A stretch of DNA of 64,000 nt from Bifidobacterium leontopitheci (GTDB taxonomy: Bacteria > Actinomycetota > Actinomycetes > Actinomycetales > Bifidobacteriaceae): positions 45,944-109,943 of the forward strand of contig NZ_WBVT01000007.1 of the NCBI RefSeq assembly GCF_009193355.1. The letters run 5' to 3'. This document shows positions 40,313-51,593 of this stretch, piece after piece; the first letter of the stretch is position 1, and each line of letters starts with the position of its first letter. The notes beneath the pieces are model-generated. The model worked only from the letters and a program-made list of their open reading frames with translations. It was not told where the DNA came from and searched no databases. The position numbers and the translations under genes are program-made.

Positions 40313-41805
40313 TCACTCGGCCACGAAGCCGTGGTCCTTGAGGAACCCGAGCGTCAGCTGCTTGTCCTTGAAGACGGCGGTGTTGCCGAGGATACGCTCG
40401 CATACGCTGCCGAGCTCGTCCTGGACGGCCGCATGGATGGCGTCGCGGTCACGCTCGCCGTCCAGCTTGGCGGTCAGTTCGTCCCATTCGAGGGTGAACT
40501 CGCCGACCCCCTCAGGCAGCGGCTCGCCTGCGGCCAGCGCGTCCTCGATGAGGCCGAGCTGGCGGACCAGGCGGCCGGGGAGGATGAACAGGCCCTGCGC
40601 CTCGATCAGGCCGATCGGCTCCTGCTTGACGGGCCAGAACTCCGGGTGGGCGTGGAAGATGCCTTCGGGCAGCTCCTCGCTGACGCCGTTGTTGCGGAAG
40701 ATGAGGCTCATCTCGTAGCCGCGGTCGGTGATGACGACGCTCGGGGAGACGGCGGAGCGCTTGCCGTCCTCGCCTTCGCACACGATGTTCAGCTCGGGGT
40801 TGGTGTAGTTGATCCACGCCTCGCGGATCTTGTCGCTCACCTCGACGATCGTGTCGCGCGACTTGGAGACGACTCGCACCGCAGTGCCCGGCCAGTCGAG
40901 GATCTCGACGGTCGCGTCCGGGTATTCGGGCAGGCTCAGCGTCGCCCACGCGGCGGCCTTGTGCATCGGCAGGTGCTCACCGCCGCCCTGATAGTGGTCG
41001 TGAGCGAGCACCGAGCCGCCGATGCGCGGCAGCGCGGCGTTGCAGCCGAGGAAGTATCCGGGGAACCGGTCCACGAAGTCGAGCAGGTGGCCGAACGTCG
41101 AACGGCTGACGTGCATCGGCGTGTGGTCGTCGTTCACGCAGATGCCATGCTGGTAGAAGTAGCCGTACGGCGAGAACTGCCAGAACCACGGGTCGCCGCC
41201 GAGCGTGACGGGCACGGTGCGCAGCGTGCGCTTGTTGCGCCCGGCGAAGCCCTCGTTCTCATGGCAGATCGTGCAGGACGGGTATCCGCCGGACACGGCG
41301 TTGCCGGCCGCCGCCTTCTTCATGTTCTTGAACTCGGGCTTGGCGAGGTTGATGGTGATGACCAGGCCGTGCGAGTCGAAGCGCGGGTTGCGGTCGAGCA
41401 CCGCCTTCTTGACGTAGTTATTGGCCACGCAGTAGTCGTAGAACCATCGCATGGCCTCCATGCCGCCGTGCTCGCGCTCGACCTCGACGAAACGGTCCTG
41501 GATGGACGACGGCGTGCCGGACAACAGTCCCATGACCACGTCGGCGTACACCGGGCCCTCGTCGGCGTCGAACAGCCCGGCCGCCACGCCGGCCTCGCGG
41601 AAGGCGGCCAGCAGGTCGTCGGGCATGGCGTCGTCGCTGGTGGCGCCGGTCGGACGGTACGAGTCGAGCGAGAACAGCTCGAACAGGCGGTTGCGGGTCC
41701 AGTCGGCGTCGCGCGGGTCAAGGTCGAGGCGCTTGCCGGCGTAGTCGACCAGCGCGTCGATGGCCGCGTACACGGATTCCAGCGGCGTCTTGCTCTCTTC
41801 TGCCA

Positions 41806-41806
<1 letters not shown>
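40313..41806 (-). CDS. galT: Galactose-1-phosphate uridylyltransferase, class II (LnpC)
   Basis: Exchanges UMP between UDP-glucose and galactose-1-phosphate (or the HexNAc-1-phosphate counterpart). 497 residues, the large GalT2 form found in Firmicutes and bifidobacteria rather than the 350-residue HIT form. Recognisable stretches are YPSCTICHENEGFAGR, RVP-LGG-WFWQFSPYGY, and LAHDHYQGGGEHLPM, which carries the catalytic-region histidines. The ATG at 41806 overlaps the nahK stop (TGATG), so the two are translationally coupled. A terminator follows. Confidence 0.94.
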
Positions 41807-43045
<1,239 letters not shown>

Positions 43046-43092
43046 CCGCTATTCTTCGGCGTTTACAGCGACTCGCCACACGGTTTCATGGG

Positions 43093-43098
43093 TATAAT
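43093..43098 (+). promoter_or_regulatory. -10 box of the ROK regulator gene
   Basis: A perfect TATAAT 80 bp before the ROK regulator start. The -35 (gactcg, 43070-43075) is weak, so an activator or alternative spacing is possible. Confidence 0.45.
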
Positions 43099-43178
43099 GG
43101 AAACAATGTGGATTTAATGACGAATGCATTTTTCGAAAGCGGATCCGAAAGATTCGAGCAGAAAGAGACGACCACGAC

Positions 43179-44330
43179 ATGAACTCGTATGCCAACACCA
43201 TTTCGTTCCCCCTGCATACCCCGGGCAGGACGGCGAAGGCGAGCCCGGCTGACGTACGCCGCAACAACAGGTCACTCGTCTTCGGCCTGCTGTTCCCGAA
43301 CGGCCAGCTGTCCCGGGCCGAGCTCGGACGACAGACCGGACTGTCCAGGGTGGCCATCTCCGGCGTGGCGAACGGCATGCTCGAGGAGGGGCTCATCTGC
43401 GAAAGCGGATACGACGCCAGCGCTTCGGCCAAAGGCAAGCGCGGCACCCTGCTGAGCATCGACACGACCAGGCTGCACATCATCAGCGTGGACCTCTCCC
43501 AGGAGCATCTCGTGCAGGGCGCGGTGACCGACCTGCTCGGCACGCCCCAGCAGCGCATGGAGATGGCGCTGGGGCCCGACAACGACATCAACGCCGACAT
43601 GATCGTGCAGCTGGTCGACCAGCTGCGCACCGACATCGACTCGGATGCGATCATCGGCATCGGCATCGCCGTGACCGGCGTCGTCGAGGATGGCGTCATC
43701 CGCGAGTCCACCGTGCTCGGCTGGCATGACCTCGACCTGCAGTCCATGCTGGAACGCCGCTTCGGCTTCCCCGTGACGGTGAGCAACGACGTGGTCTGCT
43801 CGATGCTCGCCGAACGCTTCTTCGGCAAAGGCGACAAGAGCATGATCTTCATCAAGATCGACCGGGGCATCGGCGCGGCCACGCTGATCGACGACGTGAC
43901 GGTCATCGGCCAGAACCACGCCGGCGGCGAAATCGGGCACATCTCCCTCGATCCGGAACACGGACGGCCCTGCCCGTGCGGCAAGCGCGGATGTCTGGAG
44001 ACGACGGTCACCTCCCCCGTCATCCGCGACCGCATCCGCCACGCCGGCACCCCCGAGCAGCAGCTGGACGTGATCCGCGCGTCCGGCGAGGAGCTCGCCT
44101 CGGCGCTGGCCATGCCGATCGGACTCATGGACATCAACGACGTGTGCGTGTACGGTCCGCCGGACATCGTCAACGAAACGTTCCTCGAAGCGACACAGCG
44201 GCGCATCGACAAGGTCACGTCGTCCCAGTTCCATAAGCACACGACGATCCGCCGCTGTCAGGTCGGCTCGGACATCGCGTTGCGCGGTTCGGCCATCGAC
44301 GTGATCAGGCACTACATCGAGGCGAAGTAG
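43179..44330 (+). CDS. ROK-family transcriptional regulator (NagC/NagR type)
   Basis: 383 residues. N-terminal winged helix at about 30-75 (QLSRAELGRQTGLSRVAISGV), then a ROK sugar-binding domain. The ATP site of ROK kinases is lost (VDLSQEH where DxGxT is expected), while the sugar and zinc motif is kept (GGEIGHISLDPEHGRPCPCGKRGCLE). This is the pattern of a sugar-sensing repressor, not a kinase. The likely effector is GlcNAc, GlcNAc-phosphate or a related product of the LNB pathway, and the likely target is the palindrome at 43016-43045. Divergent from nahK; start at 43179. Confidence 0.9.
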   Translation: MNSYANTISFPLHTPGRTAKASPADVRRNNRSLVFGLLFPNGQLSRAELGRQTGLSRVAISGVANGMLEEGLICESGYDASASAKGKRGTLLSIDTTRLHIISVDLSQEHLVQGAVTDLLGTPQQRMEMALGPDNDINADMIVQLVDQLRTDIDSDAIIGIGIAVTGVVEDGVIRESTVLGWHDLDLQSMLERRFGFPVTVSNDVVCSMLAERFFGKGDKSMIFIKIDRGIGAATLIDDVTVIGQNHAGGEIGHISLDPEHGRPCPCGKRGCLETTVTSPVIRDRIRHAGTPEQQLDVIRASGEELASALAMPIGLMDINDVCVYGPPDIVNETFLEATQRRIDKVTSSQFHKHTTIRRCQVGSDIALRGSAIDVIRHYIEAK

Positions 44331-44362
44331 CGACGCCGGTCGAATCGGCCGGACATAACGAT

Positions 44363-44403
44363 TGAAGGGGCTCTCCCGCTTGATTTGCGGGAGAGCCCCT
44401 TCA
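44363..44403. terminator. Bidirectional terminator between the two ROK genes
   Basis: A perfect 17-bp stem (44363-44379 with 44387-44403) and a 7-base loop, between convergent genes. Confidence 0.85.
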
Positions 44404-44443
44404 CCTTACGTTGTCGGCCTTTTGCCCGACCGACAACCACAGG

Positions 44444-45373
44444 TCAGGCTTCGGGAGCGGCCCATGCCGCGCCGAGCGCACCGACCGGCTGGTCGAGCTG
44501 GGCGAGGCGGATCCGCTCCCCCAGATGCAGGCCGGCAAGGAACGGGCAGGTGCGCTCGCGCACGCGCAGCTCGTCAAGCGTGACGTCAATGAGCGGCTGG
44601 CCGGTCTTCGCCATGCCGCCGCCGAAGATGATCAGCCGCGGGTCGTAGGACTGCGCCACGATCTGCACGGCGTCGACGATGGCGTGCGTCACCATGACGA
44701 GCACACGCTGCGCATCCGGCTCGCCCTTACGCGCGCGTTCGATGAGATCGGGCATCGGCGGACGGTCCTTCACCGGCCAGTGGCGGCCCACGGATGCGCC
44801 GGAGCAGACGGTCTCGAGGCAGCCGCTCTGGCCGCACGGGCAGGGGAAGCGGTTCGGGTCGATCGGGATGTGGCCGATCTCGCCGATGGCGCCGCTGTAG
44901 CCGTGCTGCACCTTGCCGTCCGTCACGATGCCGGCGGCGAGTCCGGTGCCGAAGTTGAGGAACACGACGGTGCCTTCGCCGTGCGAGCCGTCGACCATGC
45001 GCGCGGCGCCGACTGCGGCAGCGTTCACGTCGTTCTCCACGTAGACGGGGATGCCGAGACGCTCGCCGGCGAGGGAGCCGAGCTCGAGCGTGTCGATGTC
45101 GAGGTTGACGACGTGCGCCACGCGGCCGGTGGCGGAGTCGACCTGGCCGGGGATGCCGATGCCGACAGTGGCGACGACGCCGATGCGGTCGCCGGCCACG
45201 GCCTTGGTGATGGCGACGACATCGTCGATGACCTGGTCGTTGCCTCGACGTGCGGGGATGCGTTCGGTGGCGAGGATGGCGTCGTCGGGCCCGACGAGCA
45301 CCGCTTCGATCTTGGTGCCGCCGATGTCGATGCCGACGCGGAGCTTCGCGTCCTGCGCCTGTGATGCTGTCAT
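44444..45373 (-). CDS. ROK-family sugar kinase
   Basis: 309 residues with all kinase features: ATP-binding GIDIGGTKIEAV, second phosphate motif NFGTGLAAGIV, ENDVNAAAVG with the catalytic Asp, and the zinc motif GEIGHIPIDP...CPCGQSGCLE. Glucose, N-acetylglucosamine and N-acetylmannosamine are all possible substrates. Start at 45373 (MTASQAQDAK) with aaggaacc. It lies 171 bp downstream of lnpA on the same strand, with a weak hairpin (45400-45433) between. Its position suggests it uses the hexose or hexosamine released from LNB/GNB, as an alternative to NahK. Confidence 0.9.
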   Translation of the reverse strand: MTASQAQDAKLRVGIDIGGTKIEAVLVGPDDAILATERIPARRGNDQVIDDVVAITKAVAGDRIGVVATVGIGIPGQVDSATGRVAHVVNLDIDTLELGSLAGERLGIPVYVENDVNAAAVGAARMVDGSHGEGTVVFLNFGTGLAAGIVTDGKVQHGYSGAIGEIGHIPIDPNRFPCPCGQSGCLETVCSGASVGRHWPVKDRPPMPDLIERARKGEPDAQRVLVMVTHAIVDAVQIVAQSYDPRLIIFGGGMAKTGQPLIDVTLDELRVRERTCPFLAGLHLGERIRLAQLDQPVGALGAAWAAPEA

Positions 45374-45544
45374 GATGATGGTTCCTTGTCTCGCAGTATG
45401 GGGCAAGCAACGGCTGATGCCATTCCTTGCCCCGGTATTCATGTGGTCATGTGATTGGGTATGGGCGTCCCCTCCGCAGGAAGGAGAACAAGAACGGCGG
45501 GACACCCTTACCCAAGTGTTGTCGATGGCTGCTGGCGGTATCCG

Positions 45545-47797
45545 TCAGATGGTGCGCCACGCGATGCCGCTTGGCTCGAGCGCGATGCGTTCGATGCGGC
45601 CGTCCTCGCGCTCCACGTAGGTGGACTGCGCACGATCGGTGTTGTTGACCACGCAGTAGCAGCCGGCCTTCTCGAAGACGGCGACCTCGCACTCCGGGTT
45701 GGAGGAGCTGTAGGCCGCGTACTTGTCCTCGTTGTGGCTCGCGTAGAACAGGATGCGCTCGAGCAGTCGCGCGTTGGCGGCCGAGTAGGGCAGGCCGGAC
45801 ACGTACACGCCGCGGCCCTTGCCGTACTCGTTGACCGCCAGCTGCACCTGACCGCCGTCCGCGCGCAGCAACGTCACGTCCTCGTTGACCGGGAACGTGT
45901 TGAGGACCGGCTCGCCGAAGTCGATGCCACCGACGACGCCCTTCGCCTGGCCGCCGCCGCAACCGGAGAGCGGCTTGCGGTAGCCGGCGTCGGCGAACTG
46001 CTGCAGCACGCCCTCCTTGAGGTGCACGTCCGCGGTGATGAAGTGCTCTGGGGTGACCGGCGGGAAGTACTTGTCGATCGACAGCGTCTGGTAACGCTCC
46101 TCGTCGACGCCGAGCACGTCCGCCAGCTGGAAGAACTGGCCCTGGAACCACTGCGAGCTCGGCTCGCCGACGCCGACCAGGGCGCCGCCCGCGTGGACCC
46201 ATGCGCGCAGGGTGGCCGCAAGCTTCGGGTTCTGCGCCCAGATCGCGCCACCGGAGAACGCGGTGTCGACCGGGCCGCCGGTGACGATCACGTCGATGTC
46301 GTCGTCCACGCCATGCTCGAGCACGTCGTCGAAGCTGATGAACCGCACGTTCACGCGCATGCCGGACAGCGCCTCGAGGATGCCGTAGTACGAGTACGTC
46401 TGCTTGTTCGGCAGCGCGTGCGCGACAGTGTAGGCCATCCAGGAGCGCATCTTGCCCCAGCTGTTCAGGATGGCCACGTTGAGGATGCCCTTGGCGGCCT
46501 CTCCCTGCGTGCGGTCATGGATGTCGCGGAATTCGTCGGCGATGTGCTCCACCGCGTCGACGAACTTCGGGAACTTCGCGGCCAGGGAGAGGTAGCCGCC
46601 GTAGCCCATGCGGGCGATCGGGGAACGCAGGATGGCGCGGCGGGCCTTGCGCCAGTTATCCCACGCCTCGATGCTCGGGTCGTTGCCCTCATAGAACGTG
46701 TCGGGGAAGAAGTACGGCAGGAAGCGGCCCTCGGTGTAGCGCACGCCGGGGATGTCCGCGATCATGCGCGTCGTGGTGCCGTCGCCGATCGAGCCGACGA
46801 CCGCGTCAAGGCCGAGGTCCTCGAAGCCGTCCTTGTACGGCTCGGTGCCGATCCACTGGTCGCCGAGGAACATCATCGCCTCCTTGCCGGCCTCGTGCGA
46901 CATGGCGGCGAGCTTCTTCACGTTCGCCCGCACGAAGCCCGACAGGAAGTCGATCCAGTCGCGCTGCGCCTTGCGCGGCACACGCCACGCGGAGTTGTAG
47001 GAGCCGCCGTCCACGAAGTCCTCCGGGCGCAGGCGGTAGCCGTACTCCTTCTCGAAGTCGTCGAGCGCGGCCGGCGAGACCGTGCACGCGCAGCCGAACC
47101 AGTCGACCACCTTTTCACGGCGCTTCTCGTCGAACAGCAGCGTGAACTGGTAGAAGAACGTGGTGAAGCGGACCACATCCACCTGCGGGTTGTCCTTGAG
47201 CCACTTCGCGAACGTGTCGAACACGAACTGGCGGGTCGCCGGATGGTAGATGTCGAACGGGATCTCATGCTCCTTGTCACCCCAGTCGTTGGTGAGGTGG
47301 TTGTACATCTCGACCGGATCCCAGATGATGTACGCGAGGAACGAGACCGTGTACTGGTGCATGGGCTCGATGCCGGTGATGTGCACGGTGTCGGAATCCG
47401 GGTCAAGCGACCAGTGCTCGGTCGGCACGACCTCGCCGGTGGAGCGGTCGACGACCTCCCAGTACTTGTGCGGGTCGGCGTCGCGGTTCGGCTTGAGCTG
47501 CTCGTCGAAGAAGCCATCCATGAGCGGGACGTCAACGCTGTCGGACTCGGCCAGCACGCGCTTGGACAGCAGGTAGACCTGCGGGGTCTCGTCCATGTGC
47601 AGCGTGATCCACTCGTTGTGCGCACGGGTCGGGAAGTAGGCGGTGTACACCTTCATGCCGAGGTCGACGACTTCATCGTCGAGCTGGGTGCCGTCTGAGT
47701 TGCGGACCGCATCCGCGCCCCACAGGCGGGACAGCTCCGCGGTCTTCTCCGCGAAGTTCGACTCGCTCGGAATCGTAAAACGACCAGAAGTGGACAT
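45545..47797 (-). CDS. lnpA: 1,3-beta-galactosyl-N-acetylhexosamine phosphorylase (LNB/GNB phosphorylase, LnpA)
   Basis: Cytoplasmic GH112 enzyme that splits lacto-N-biose I or galacto-N-biose with phosphate into galactose-1-phosphate and GlcNAc or GalNAc. 750 residues, the family length. The N-terminal TIM barrel contains FLGDQWIGTEP, whose Asp is residue 313 when counted from the ATG at 47797 and matches the known catalytic acid of the B. longum enzyme. That agreement supports this start over the TTG one codon earlier. aaggag lies seven bases ahead. Key step of human-milk-oligosaccharide and mucin-glycan use. Confidence 0.97.
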   Translation of the reverse strand: MSTSGRFTIPSESNFAEKTAELSRLWGADAVRNSDGTQLDDEVVDLGMKVYTAYFPTRAHNEWITLHMDETPQVYLLSKRVLAESDSVDVPLMDGFFDEQLKPNRDADPHKYWEVVDRSTGEVVPTEHWSLDPDSDTVHITGIEPMHQYTVSFLAYIIWDPVEMYNHLTNDWGDKEHEIPFDIYHPATRQFVFDTFAKWLKDNPQVDVVRFTTFFYQFTLLFDEKRREKVVDWFGCACTVSPAALDDFEKEYGYRLRPEDFVDGGSYNSAWRVPRKAQRDWIDFLSGFVRANVKKLAAMSHEAGKEAMMFLGDQWIGTEPYKDGFEDLGLDAVVGSIGDGTTTRMIADIPGVRYTEGRFLPYFFPDTFYEGNDPSIEAWDNWRKARRAILRSPIARMGYGGYLSLAAKFPKFVDAVEHIADEFRDIHDRTQGEAAKGILNVAILNSWGKMRSWMAYTVAHALPNKQTYSYYGILEALSGMRVNVRFISFDDVLEHGVDDDIDVIVTGGPVDTAFSGGAIWAQNPKLAATLRAWVHAGGALVGVGEPSSQWFQGQFFQLADVLGVDEERYQTLSIDKYFPPVTPEHFITADVHLKEGVLQQFADAGYRKPLSGCGGGQAKGVVGGIDFGEPVLNTFPVNEDVTLLRADGGQVQLAVNEYGKGRGVYVSGLPYSAANARLLERILFYASHNEDKYAAYSSSNPECEVAVFEKAGCYCVVNNTDRAQSTYVEREDGRIERIALEPSGIAWRTI

Positions 47798-47878
47798 CAA
47801 TGTTCTCCTTGGTTGATGCTGTTGATGGTTGGTTGCGGACCTTCCACTCTGGAGGCCCTCAAGCTATGCAGAACAATA

Positions 47879-47919
47879 AAAACGGCTTGGGGCGGGGCTG
47901 ATCCCACCGCCCCAAGCCG
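47879..47919 (-). terminator. Rho-independent terminator between the permease gene and lnpA
   Basis: A 13-bp GC stem (47883-47895 with 47907-47919) followed on the minus strand by TTTTTATTG. It stands 80 bp after the second permease gene and upstream of lnpA, so lnpA is expressed by read-through or from its own promoter. Confidence 0.85.
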
Positions 47920-47998
47920 GTGTCGGTGATGATCCGCCGGCGACCGCTACGGCGGAAGCAGACGTGCCATCGATTGAATTATTGGCGTTCCAAGACGA

Positions 47999-48949
47999 TC
48001 AGCCCTTGACGGCGCCGGCGGCGAGGCCGGCCTGCCAGAAGCGCTGCAGGCACAGGAACAGGATGATGACGGGGAGCACGCCGAGCAGTGCGCCCATCAT
48101 CAGGGCACCGCGCTCGTTGAAGGTGGCCAGCGAGACCATGCCGTACAGGCCCAATGTCACAGGCTGCAGCGAGGTCTTGGAGAGCATCATCAACGGGAGC
48201 AGGAAGTTGTTCCACGTGGCGACGAACAGGAACAGGAAGATGGTCACCATGGCCGGCGCGAGCAGGCGCAGCACGATGGTGAAGAAGATTCTGGCCTCGC
48301 TTGCACCGTCGATGCGGGCGGCCTCGAGCAGTTCGTCAGGCACGGAGCTCTGCGCGTACACGCGGCCCAGGAAGAAGCCGAACGGCGAGACGCAGCACGG
48401 GATGATGATGGAGATCATCGTGTCCGAGATGCCGAGCATGTGGAAGATCGAGTACTGCGGGATGGTCATCAGCGCGGCGGGCATCAGCATGGAGGCCATG
48501 ATGATGCCGATGACGACGCCCTTGCCGCGGAACTTGAACTTGGCGGTGGCGTAGCCGGCCATCACGGAGACCAGCGTGCCGATGACGGCGGAGACGCCGG
48601 AGTAGATGATGGAGTTGAGCACCCAGCGCCAGAACATGCCCTTCGTGTAGTCGATGAGCACGTTGTAGTTCCTGGCGATGGCGGCCGGAAGATCCTGCAG
48701 TCCGACGGCGAACCAGACGCCGTTGCTGGCGGTCATCTGGTGCGGGGTCTTGGTGGACGCGATGAGCGCCCAGTAGATCGGGAACAGGAAGTAGATCAGC
48801 GCGAGCACCAGCACGACGATGGTCAGCACCTTGACGGGTGCGGACGGCTGCATCGAACGGGGCAGGTCGTTGGCGTGGCGGTCGCGGATCTTGTCGGCCT
48901 TCTTACGGGCACGAATCTGTGCCTTGGTTTCAGCGCTTACAGCAGTCAT
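47999..48949 (-). CDS. Sugar ABC transporter permease (MalG type), LNB/GNB importer
   Basis: One of two membrane subunits of the importer. 316 residues, about six helices. The EAA loop EAARIDGASEARIFFTIVLRLL near residue 220 contacts the ATPase, which is not encoded here; a shared MsmK-like ATPase is probable. The hydrophilic N-terminus is Lys/Arg-rich. The start codon overlaps the stop of the upstream permease by one base (TAATG). Corresponds to GltC in the B. longum cluster. Confidence 0.93.
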   Translation of the reverse strand: MTAVSAETKAQIRARKKADKIRDRHANDLPRSMQPSAPVKVLTIVVLVLALIYFLFPIYWALIASTKTPHQMTASNGVWFAVGLQDLPAAIARNYNVLIDYTKGMFWRWVLNSIIYSGVSAVIGTLVSVMAGYATAKFKFRGKGVVIGIIMASMLMPAALMTIPQYSIFHMLGISDTMISIIIPCCVSPFGFFLGRVYAQSSVPDELLEAARIDGASEARIFFTIVLRLLAPAMVTIFLFLFVATWNNFLLPLMMLSKTSLQPVTLGLYGMVSLATFNERGALMMGALLGVLPVIILFLCLQRFWQAGLAAGAVKG

Positions 48950-49908
48950 TACTCGTTCACCTTCTTCTCGGCAAGGGCATAGAGGGCGGCGAGCACGCCG
49001 GCGATCAGTGCCATCATGATGGCGACGGCGGACGCAGGACCGTCACCGCCAGGGGTGAGCGTGTTCTGCGACGTGTTGAGGGCCATCATCATCGGTGTGA
49101 AGTACTTCGGAATGCCGGGGTCGGCGGTGGCCATGACCTGAGGCTCGTTGAAGAGCTGGATGGTGCCGACGATGGAGAGCAGCATGGCGAGCAGTGCGGC
49201 GCCGCGCACGTTCGGCAGCTTGATCCTCATGGCGACCTGGAAGCCGTTGGCGCCGTCGATGCGGGCCGCCTCGTACAGGTCGTGCGGGATGGCCTGCAAC
49301 GCGGCCATGAAGATGAGCATGTTGTAGCCGGTGAAGGTCCAGGTCGTGATGTTCGACATGGAGCCGATCAGGATGCTGTTGTTGAAGAAGTCGACGTGGA
49401 TGCCGATGGCGGCGAGGCCCTTGACGATCGGGGAGATCTGACCGTTGTAGAGGAACACCCAGATGATGGAGGCGACGACGCCGGGGATGGCGTACGGCAG
49501 GAAGTAGCCGAGGCGGAACACGGTGACGCGCTTGACGATGAAGGAGTCAAGCAGCATGGCCAGTGCAAGGGCGCCGATGATCATGATCGGCACCTGGATG
49601 ACGGTGTAGAGGAGCACGTGCCCGACACCGGTCCAGAACCTGCTCGATGTGACGACATACTGGAAATTCATCAGGCCGACGAACTGGTTGGTGATCTCGC
49701 CGCCGCCGTATGCGCCGCCTCCGGAGGCGACCTGACGGAAGAAACTTGAGTAGATTGCCCAGATGATCGGGATGACGAACACGATGGCGAACAGGATGGC
49801 GAACGGCGCCATGAACGCCCAACCGGTGCGGTTCTCCCTCTTGGCGGCACCCGACCGCTTCGGTTTCGCACTGCGCGCGGGCGCAACGGCATGGGTTGTT
49901 GTAGTCAT
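48949..49908 (-). CDS. Sugar ABC transporter permease (MalF type), LNB/GNB importer
   Basis: 319 residues from the ATG at 49908, with about six helices (APFAILFAIVFVIPIIWAIYSSF first) and an EAA loop, YEAARIDGANGFQVAMRIKLP. It pairs with the MalG-type subunit to form the channel. A 212-bp gap with a terminator-like hairpin separates it from the binding-protein gene, a common way to make more lipoprotein than permease. Corresponds to GltB. Confidence 0.93.
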   Translation of the reverse strand: MTTTTHAVAPARSAKPKRSGAAKRENRTGWAFMAPFAILFAIVFVIPIIWAIYSSFFRQVASGGGAYGGGEITNQFVGLMNFQYVVTSSRFWTGVGHVLLYTVIQVPIMIIGALALAMLLDSFIVKRVTVFRLGYFLPYAIPGVVASIIWVFLYNGQISPIVKGLAAIGIHVDFFNNSILIGSMSNITTWTFTGYNMLIFMAALQAIPHDLYEAARIDGANGFQVAMRIKLPNVRGAALLAMLLSIVGTIQLFNEPQVMATADPGIPKYFTPMMMALNTSQNTLTPGGDGPASAVAIMMALIAGVLAALYALAEKKVNE

Positions 49909-50033
49909 TTCAGACTGCCTTTCACTACTGGCCGTGCCCGACGCAGGACACGAGAACAGCTGTAAGGTTCGCAACGAATCCCCCGATCCGCCGCGATAGG
50001 GTTGCATGTATTGACGTGGTTAAGATTGCCATG

Positions 50034-50075
50034 ATAAAGGAAGGCCGGAGTTTTATGCCTCCGGCCTTCCTTTAT
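50034..50075 (-). terminator. Hairpin between binding-protein and permease genes
   Basis: A perfect 17-bp stem (50034-50050 with 50059-50075). It lies 45 bp after the binding-protein stop and probably acts as a partial terminator or an mRNA 3'-end stabiliser. Confidence 0.8.
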
Positions 50076-50120
50076 CTTCGAGGCATCCTAGGCCTTGGTC
50101 CTATCGGACCTCGGCGAAGG

Positions 50121-51437
50121 TCACTCCTTGACCGACAGGTTCTTGCTCTTCAGCGAGTCGATCGAGGTGGTCTGGGCGGCGGAGAAGATGTCCGACACCT
50201 TGCCGGAACCGTCCGCGGCCTTGGCGGCGGCCTCGTTCATCGCGGTGCCGACAGCCGAGTAACCCGGGATGTAGGTGAAGTCGCCCATGTTGTCGTTGGC
50301 GGTGATGAACTCCTTCATGATGTCCTGGCCGCCGAAGTACTCGGACCAGGTGCTCAGGGTCTTGGCCTCATCGCTCTTGGCGGCGACGACCAGGCCCTGG
50401 GAGATCAGGCCCTCGACCTGGGTGTTGAACCAGTCGAGGAACTCCATGGCTTCCTTCGGGTGCTTGCTGTTCTTCATGACGACGACGCCGGAGCCACCGT
50501 CGGGGCCGGTCTTGCCGCCGTTGTCGAACCAGTCGCCGAGCTGGGCGACCTGCCACTGGCCCTTGCCGGAGTCACCGATGGAGCTCATGATCAGCGGGGC
50601 TTCCCAGCCGGCGCCGATGGTGCCGATGAGCTCGCCCTTCTGCAGGGAGGCGTCGAAGGACGGATCCCAGCGCGGGTTGGTGTTCAGCGCCTTGGCGTCG
50701 AGCAGCTCCTGGTAGACCTTGGCCACGGCCTTGGAACCCTTGGTGTCGGTGTTGACGACCCACTTGTTGTCCTCGACCTTGTACCAGCCGCCGGCGGCGC
50801 CGGACAGGCCGGACAGCATGTTGGCTGCCTCATCGGGCTCGAGGGCCAGGATCTGCTTGCCGGACTCGGCGGCCTTCTTGGCGGTCGCGATGAGCTCGTC
50901 CTGCGTGGTCGGTACCTTCAGACCCAGCTTGTCGAACTCGGTCTTGTTGTAGAAGTAGACCAGCGGGCCGGTGTCCTGCGGCAGGCCGTAGTACTTGCCG
51001 TTGACCTGCATCAGGCTGAACGGGCCGGAAGCGAAGTCCTTCTCATACTGCTTGGCGTACTGGGTGACGTCCTGCAGCAGGCCGTTGGTGTAGGCCTCGG
51101 GGATTTCGGCGTAGCCGAGCTGGGCGAGGTCGGGGTCGTTGCCGGCCTCGACGTCAGTCTGCAGCTTCTTGCTCATCTCAGCGGCCTTGCCGTTGAACTT
51201 GGTGGCCTTGACCTGGATGTTCGGGTGGGAGTCGTTCCAGCCCTTGATGATCTCGTCGACCGTGGTCATGCCTTCGGAATCAGGCAGACGGTGCATGTAG
51301 GTCAGCGTGATCTTCTCATTGCTGCTGGTCTCTCCGTTGCCCTCGCTGTTGTTCGTGGACGAGCCGCAACCGGCCAGGGCGATGCCCATGACGGCCAGCG
51401 ACGCCAGACCCGCGAGCAGACGTTTCTTAGCAACCAT
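50121..51437 (-). CDS. LNB/GNB-binding lipoprotein of the ABC transporter
   Basis: 438 residues. Signal peptide with lipobox (GIALAGCGSS), then a type-1 solute-binding domain (TYMHRLPDSEGMTTVDEIIKGW). Strongly similar in build and context to the GL-BP (GltA) of B. longum, which delivers lacto-N-biose and galacto-N-biose. The start at 51437 (MVAKKRLLAGLASLAV) has ggagga ahead; the longer upstream frame crosses the promoter. First gene of the cluster, with a near-consensus promoter. Confidence 0.94.
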   Translation of the reverse strand: MVAKKRLLAGLASLAVMGIALAGCGSSTNNSEGNGETSSNEKITLTYMHRLPDSEGMTTVDEIIKGWNDSHPNIQVKATKFNGKAAEMSKKLQTDVEAGNDPDLAQLGYAEIPEAYTNGLLQDVTQYAKQYEKDFASGPFSLMQVNGKYYGLPQDTGPLVYFYNKTEFDKLGLKVPTTQDELIATAKKAAESGKQILALEPDEAANMLSGLSGAAGGWYKVEDNKWVVNTDTKGSKAVAKVYQELLDAKALNTNPRWDPSFDASLQKGELIGTIGAGWEAPLIMSSIGDSGKGQWQVAQLGDWFDNGGKTGPDGGSGVVVMKNSKHPKEAMEFLDWFNTQVEGLISQGLVVAAKSDEAKTLSTWSEYFGGQDIMKEFITANDNMGDFTYIPGYSAVGTAMNEAAAKAADGSGKVSDIFSAAQTTSIDSLKSKNLSVKE

Positions 51438-51492
51438 ATTTCTACTCCTCCATTGAATGGATGTTGCCTCTTCCTCGTGGCAACTACAGAAA

Positions 51493-51535
51493 ACTATAAA
51501 GGCATGTTCGATAATTGTCAACTTTCTTAACATTT
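51493..51535 (-). promoter_or_regulatory. Promoter and operator candidate of the LNB/GNB transporter gene
   Basis: On the minus strand TTGACA (51521 to 51516), a 17-bp spacer and TATAGT (51498 to 51493) make an almost perfect promoter. An imperfect inverted repeat, aattgtcaa-ctttc-ttaacattt (51513-51535, 7 of 9), covers the -35. Its ataattg.caa half matches the nahK palindrome. Confidence 0.75.
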
Positions 51536-51593
51536 GTGTCGTGTCACCGGTCACACGAGCGGTCGGCTATCCCTCGGAATCCCGCTCGGCAGT

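Noticed and set aside
45400..45433. ggggcaag/cttgcccc inverted repeat between lnpA and the ROK kinase gene as a terminator
   Set aside because: Only 8 bp with an 18-base loop and no T-run; too weak to call, so co-transcription of lnpA and the kinase remains possible.
48930..48940. agcgcttaca-like LacI site at the end of the upstream permease gene
   Set aside because: Lies inside the coding sequence of the second permease N-terminus with no promoter nearby; probably chance.
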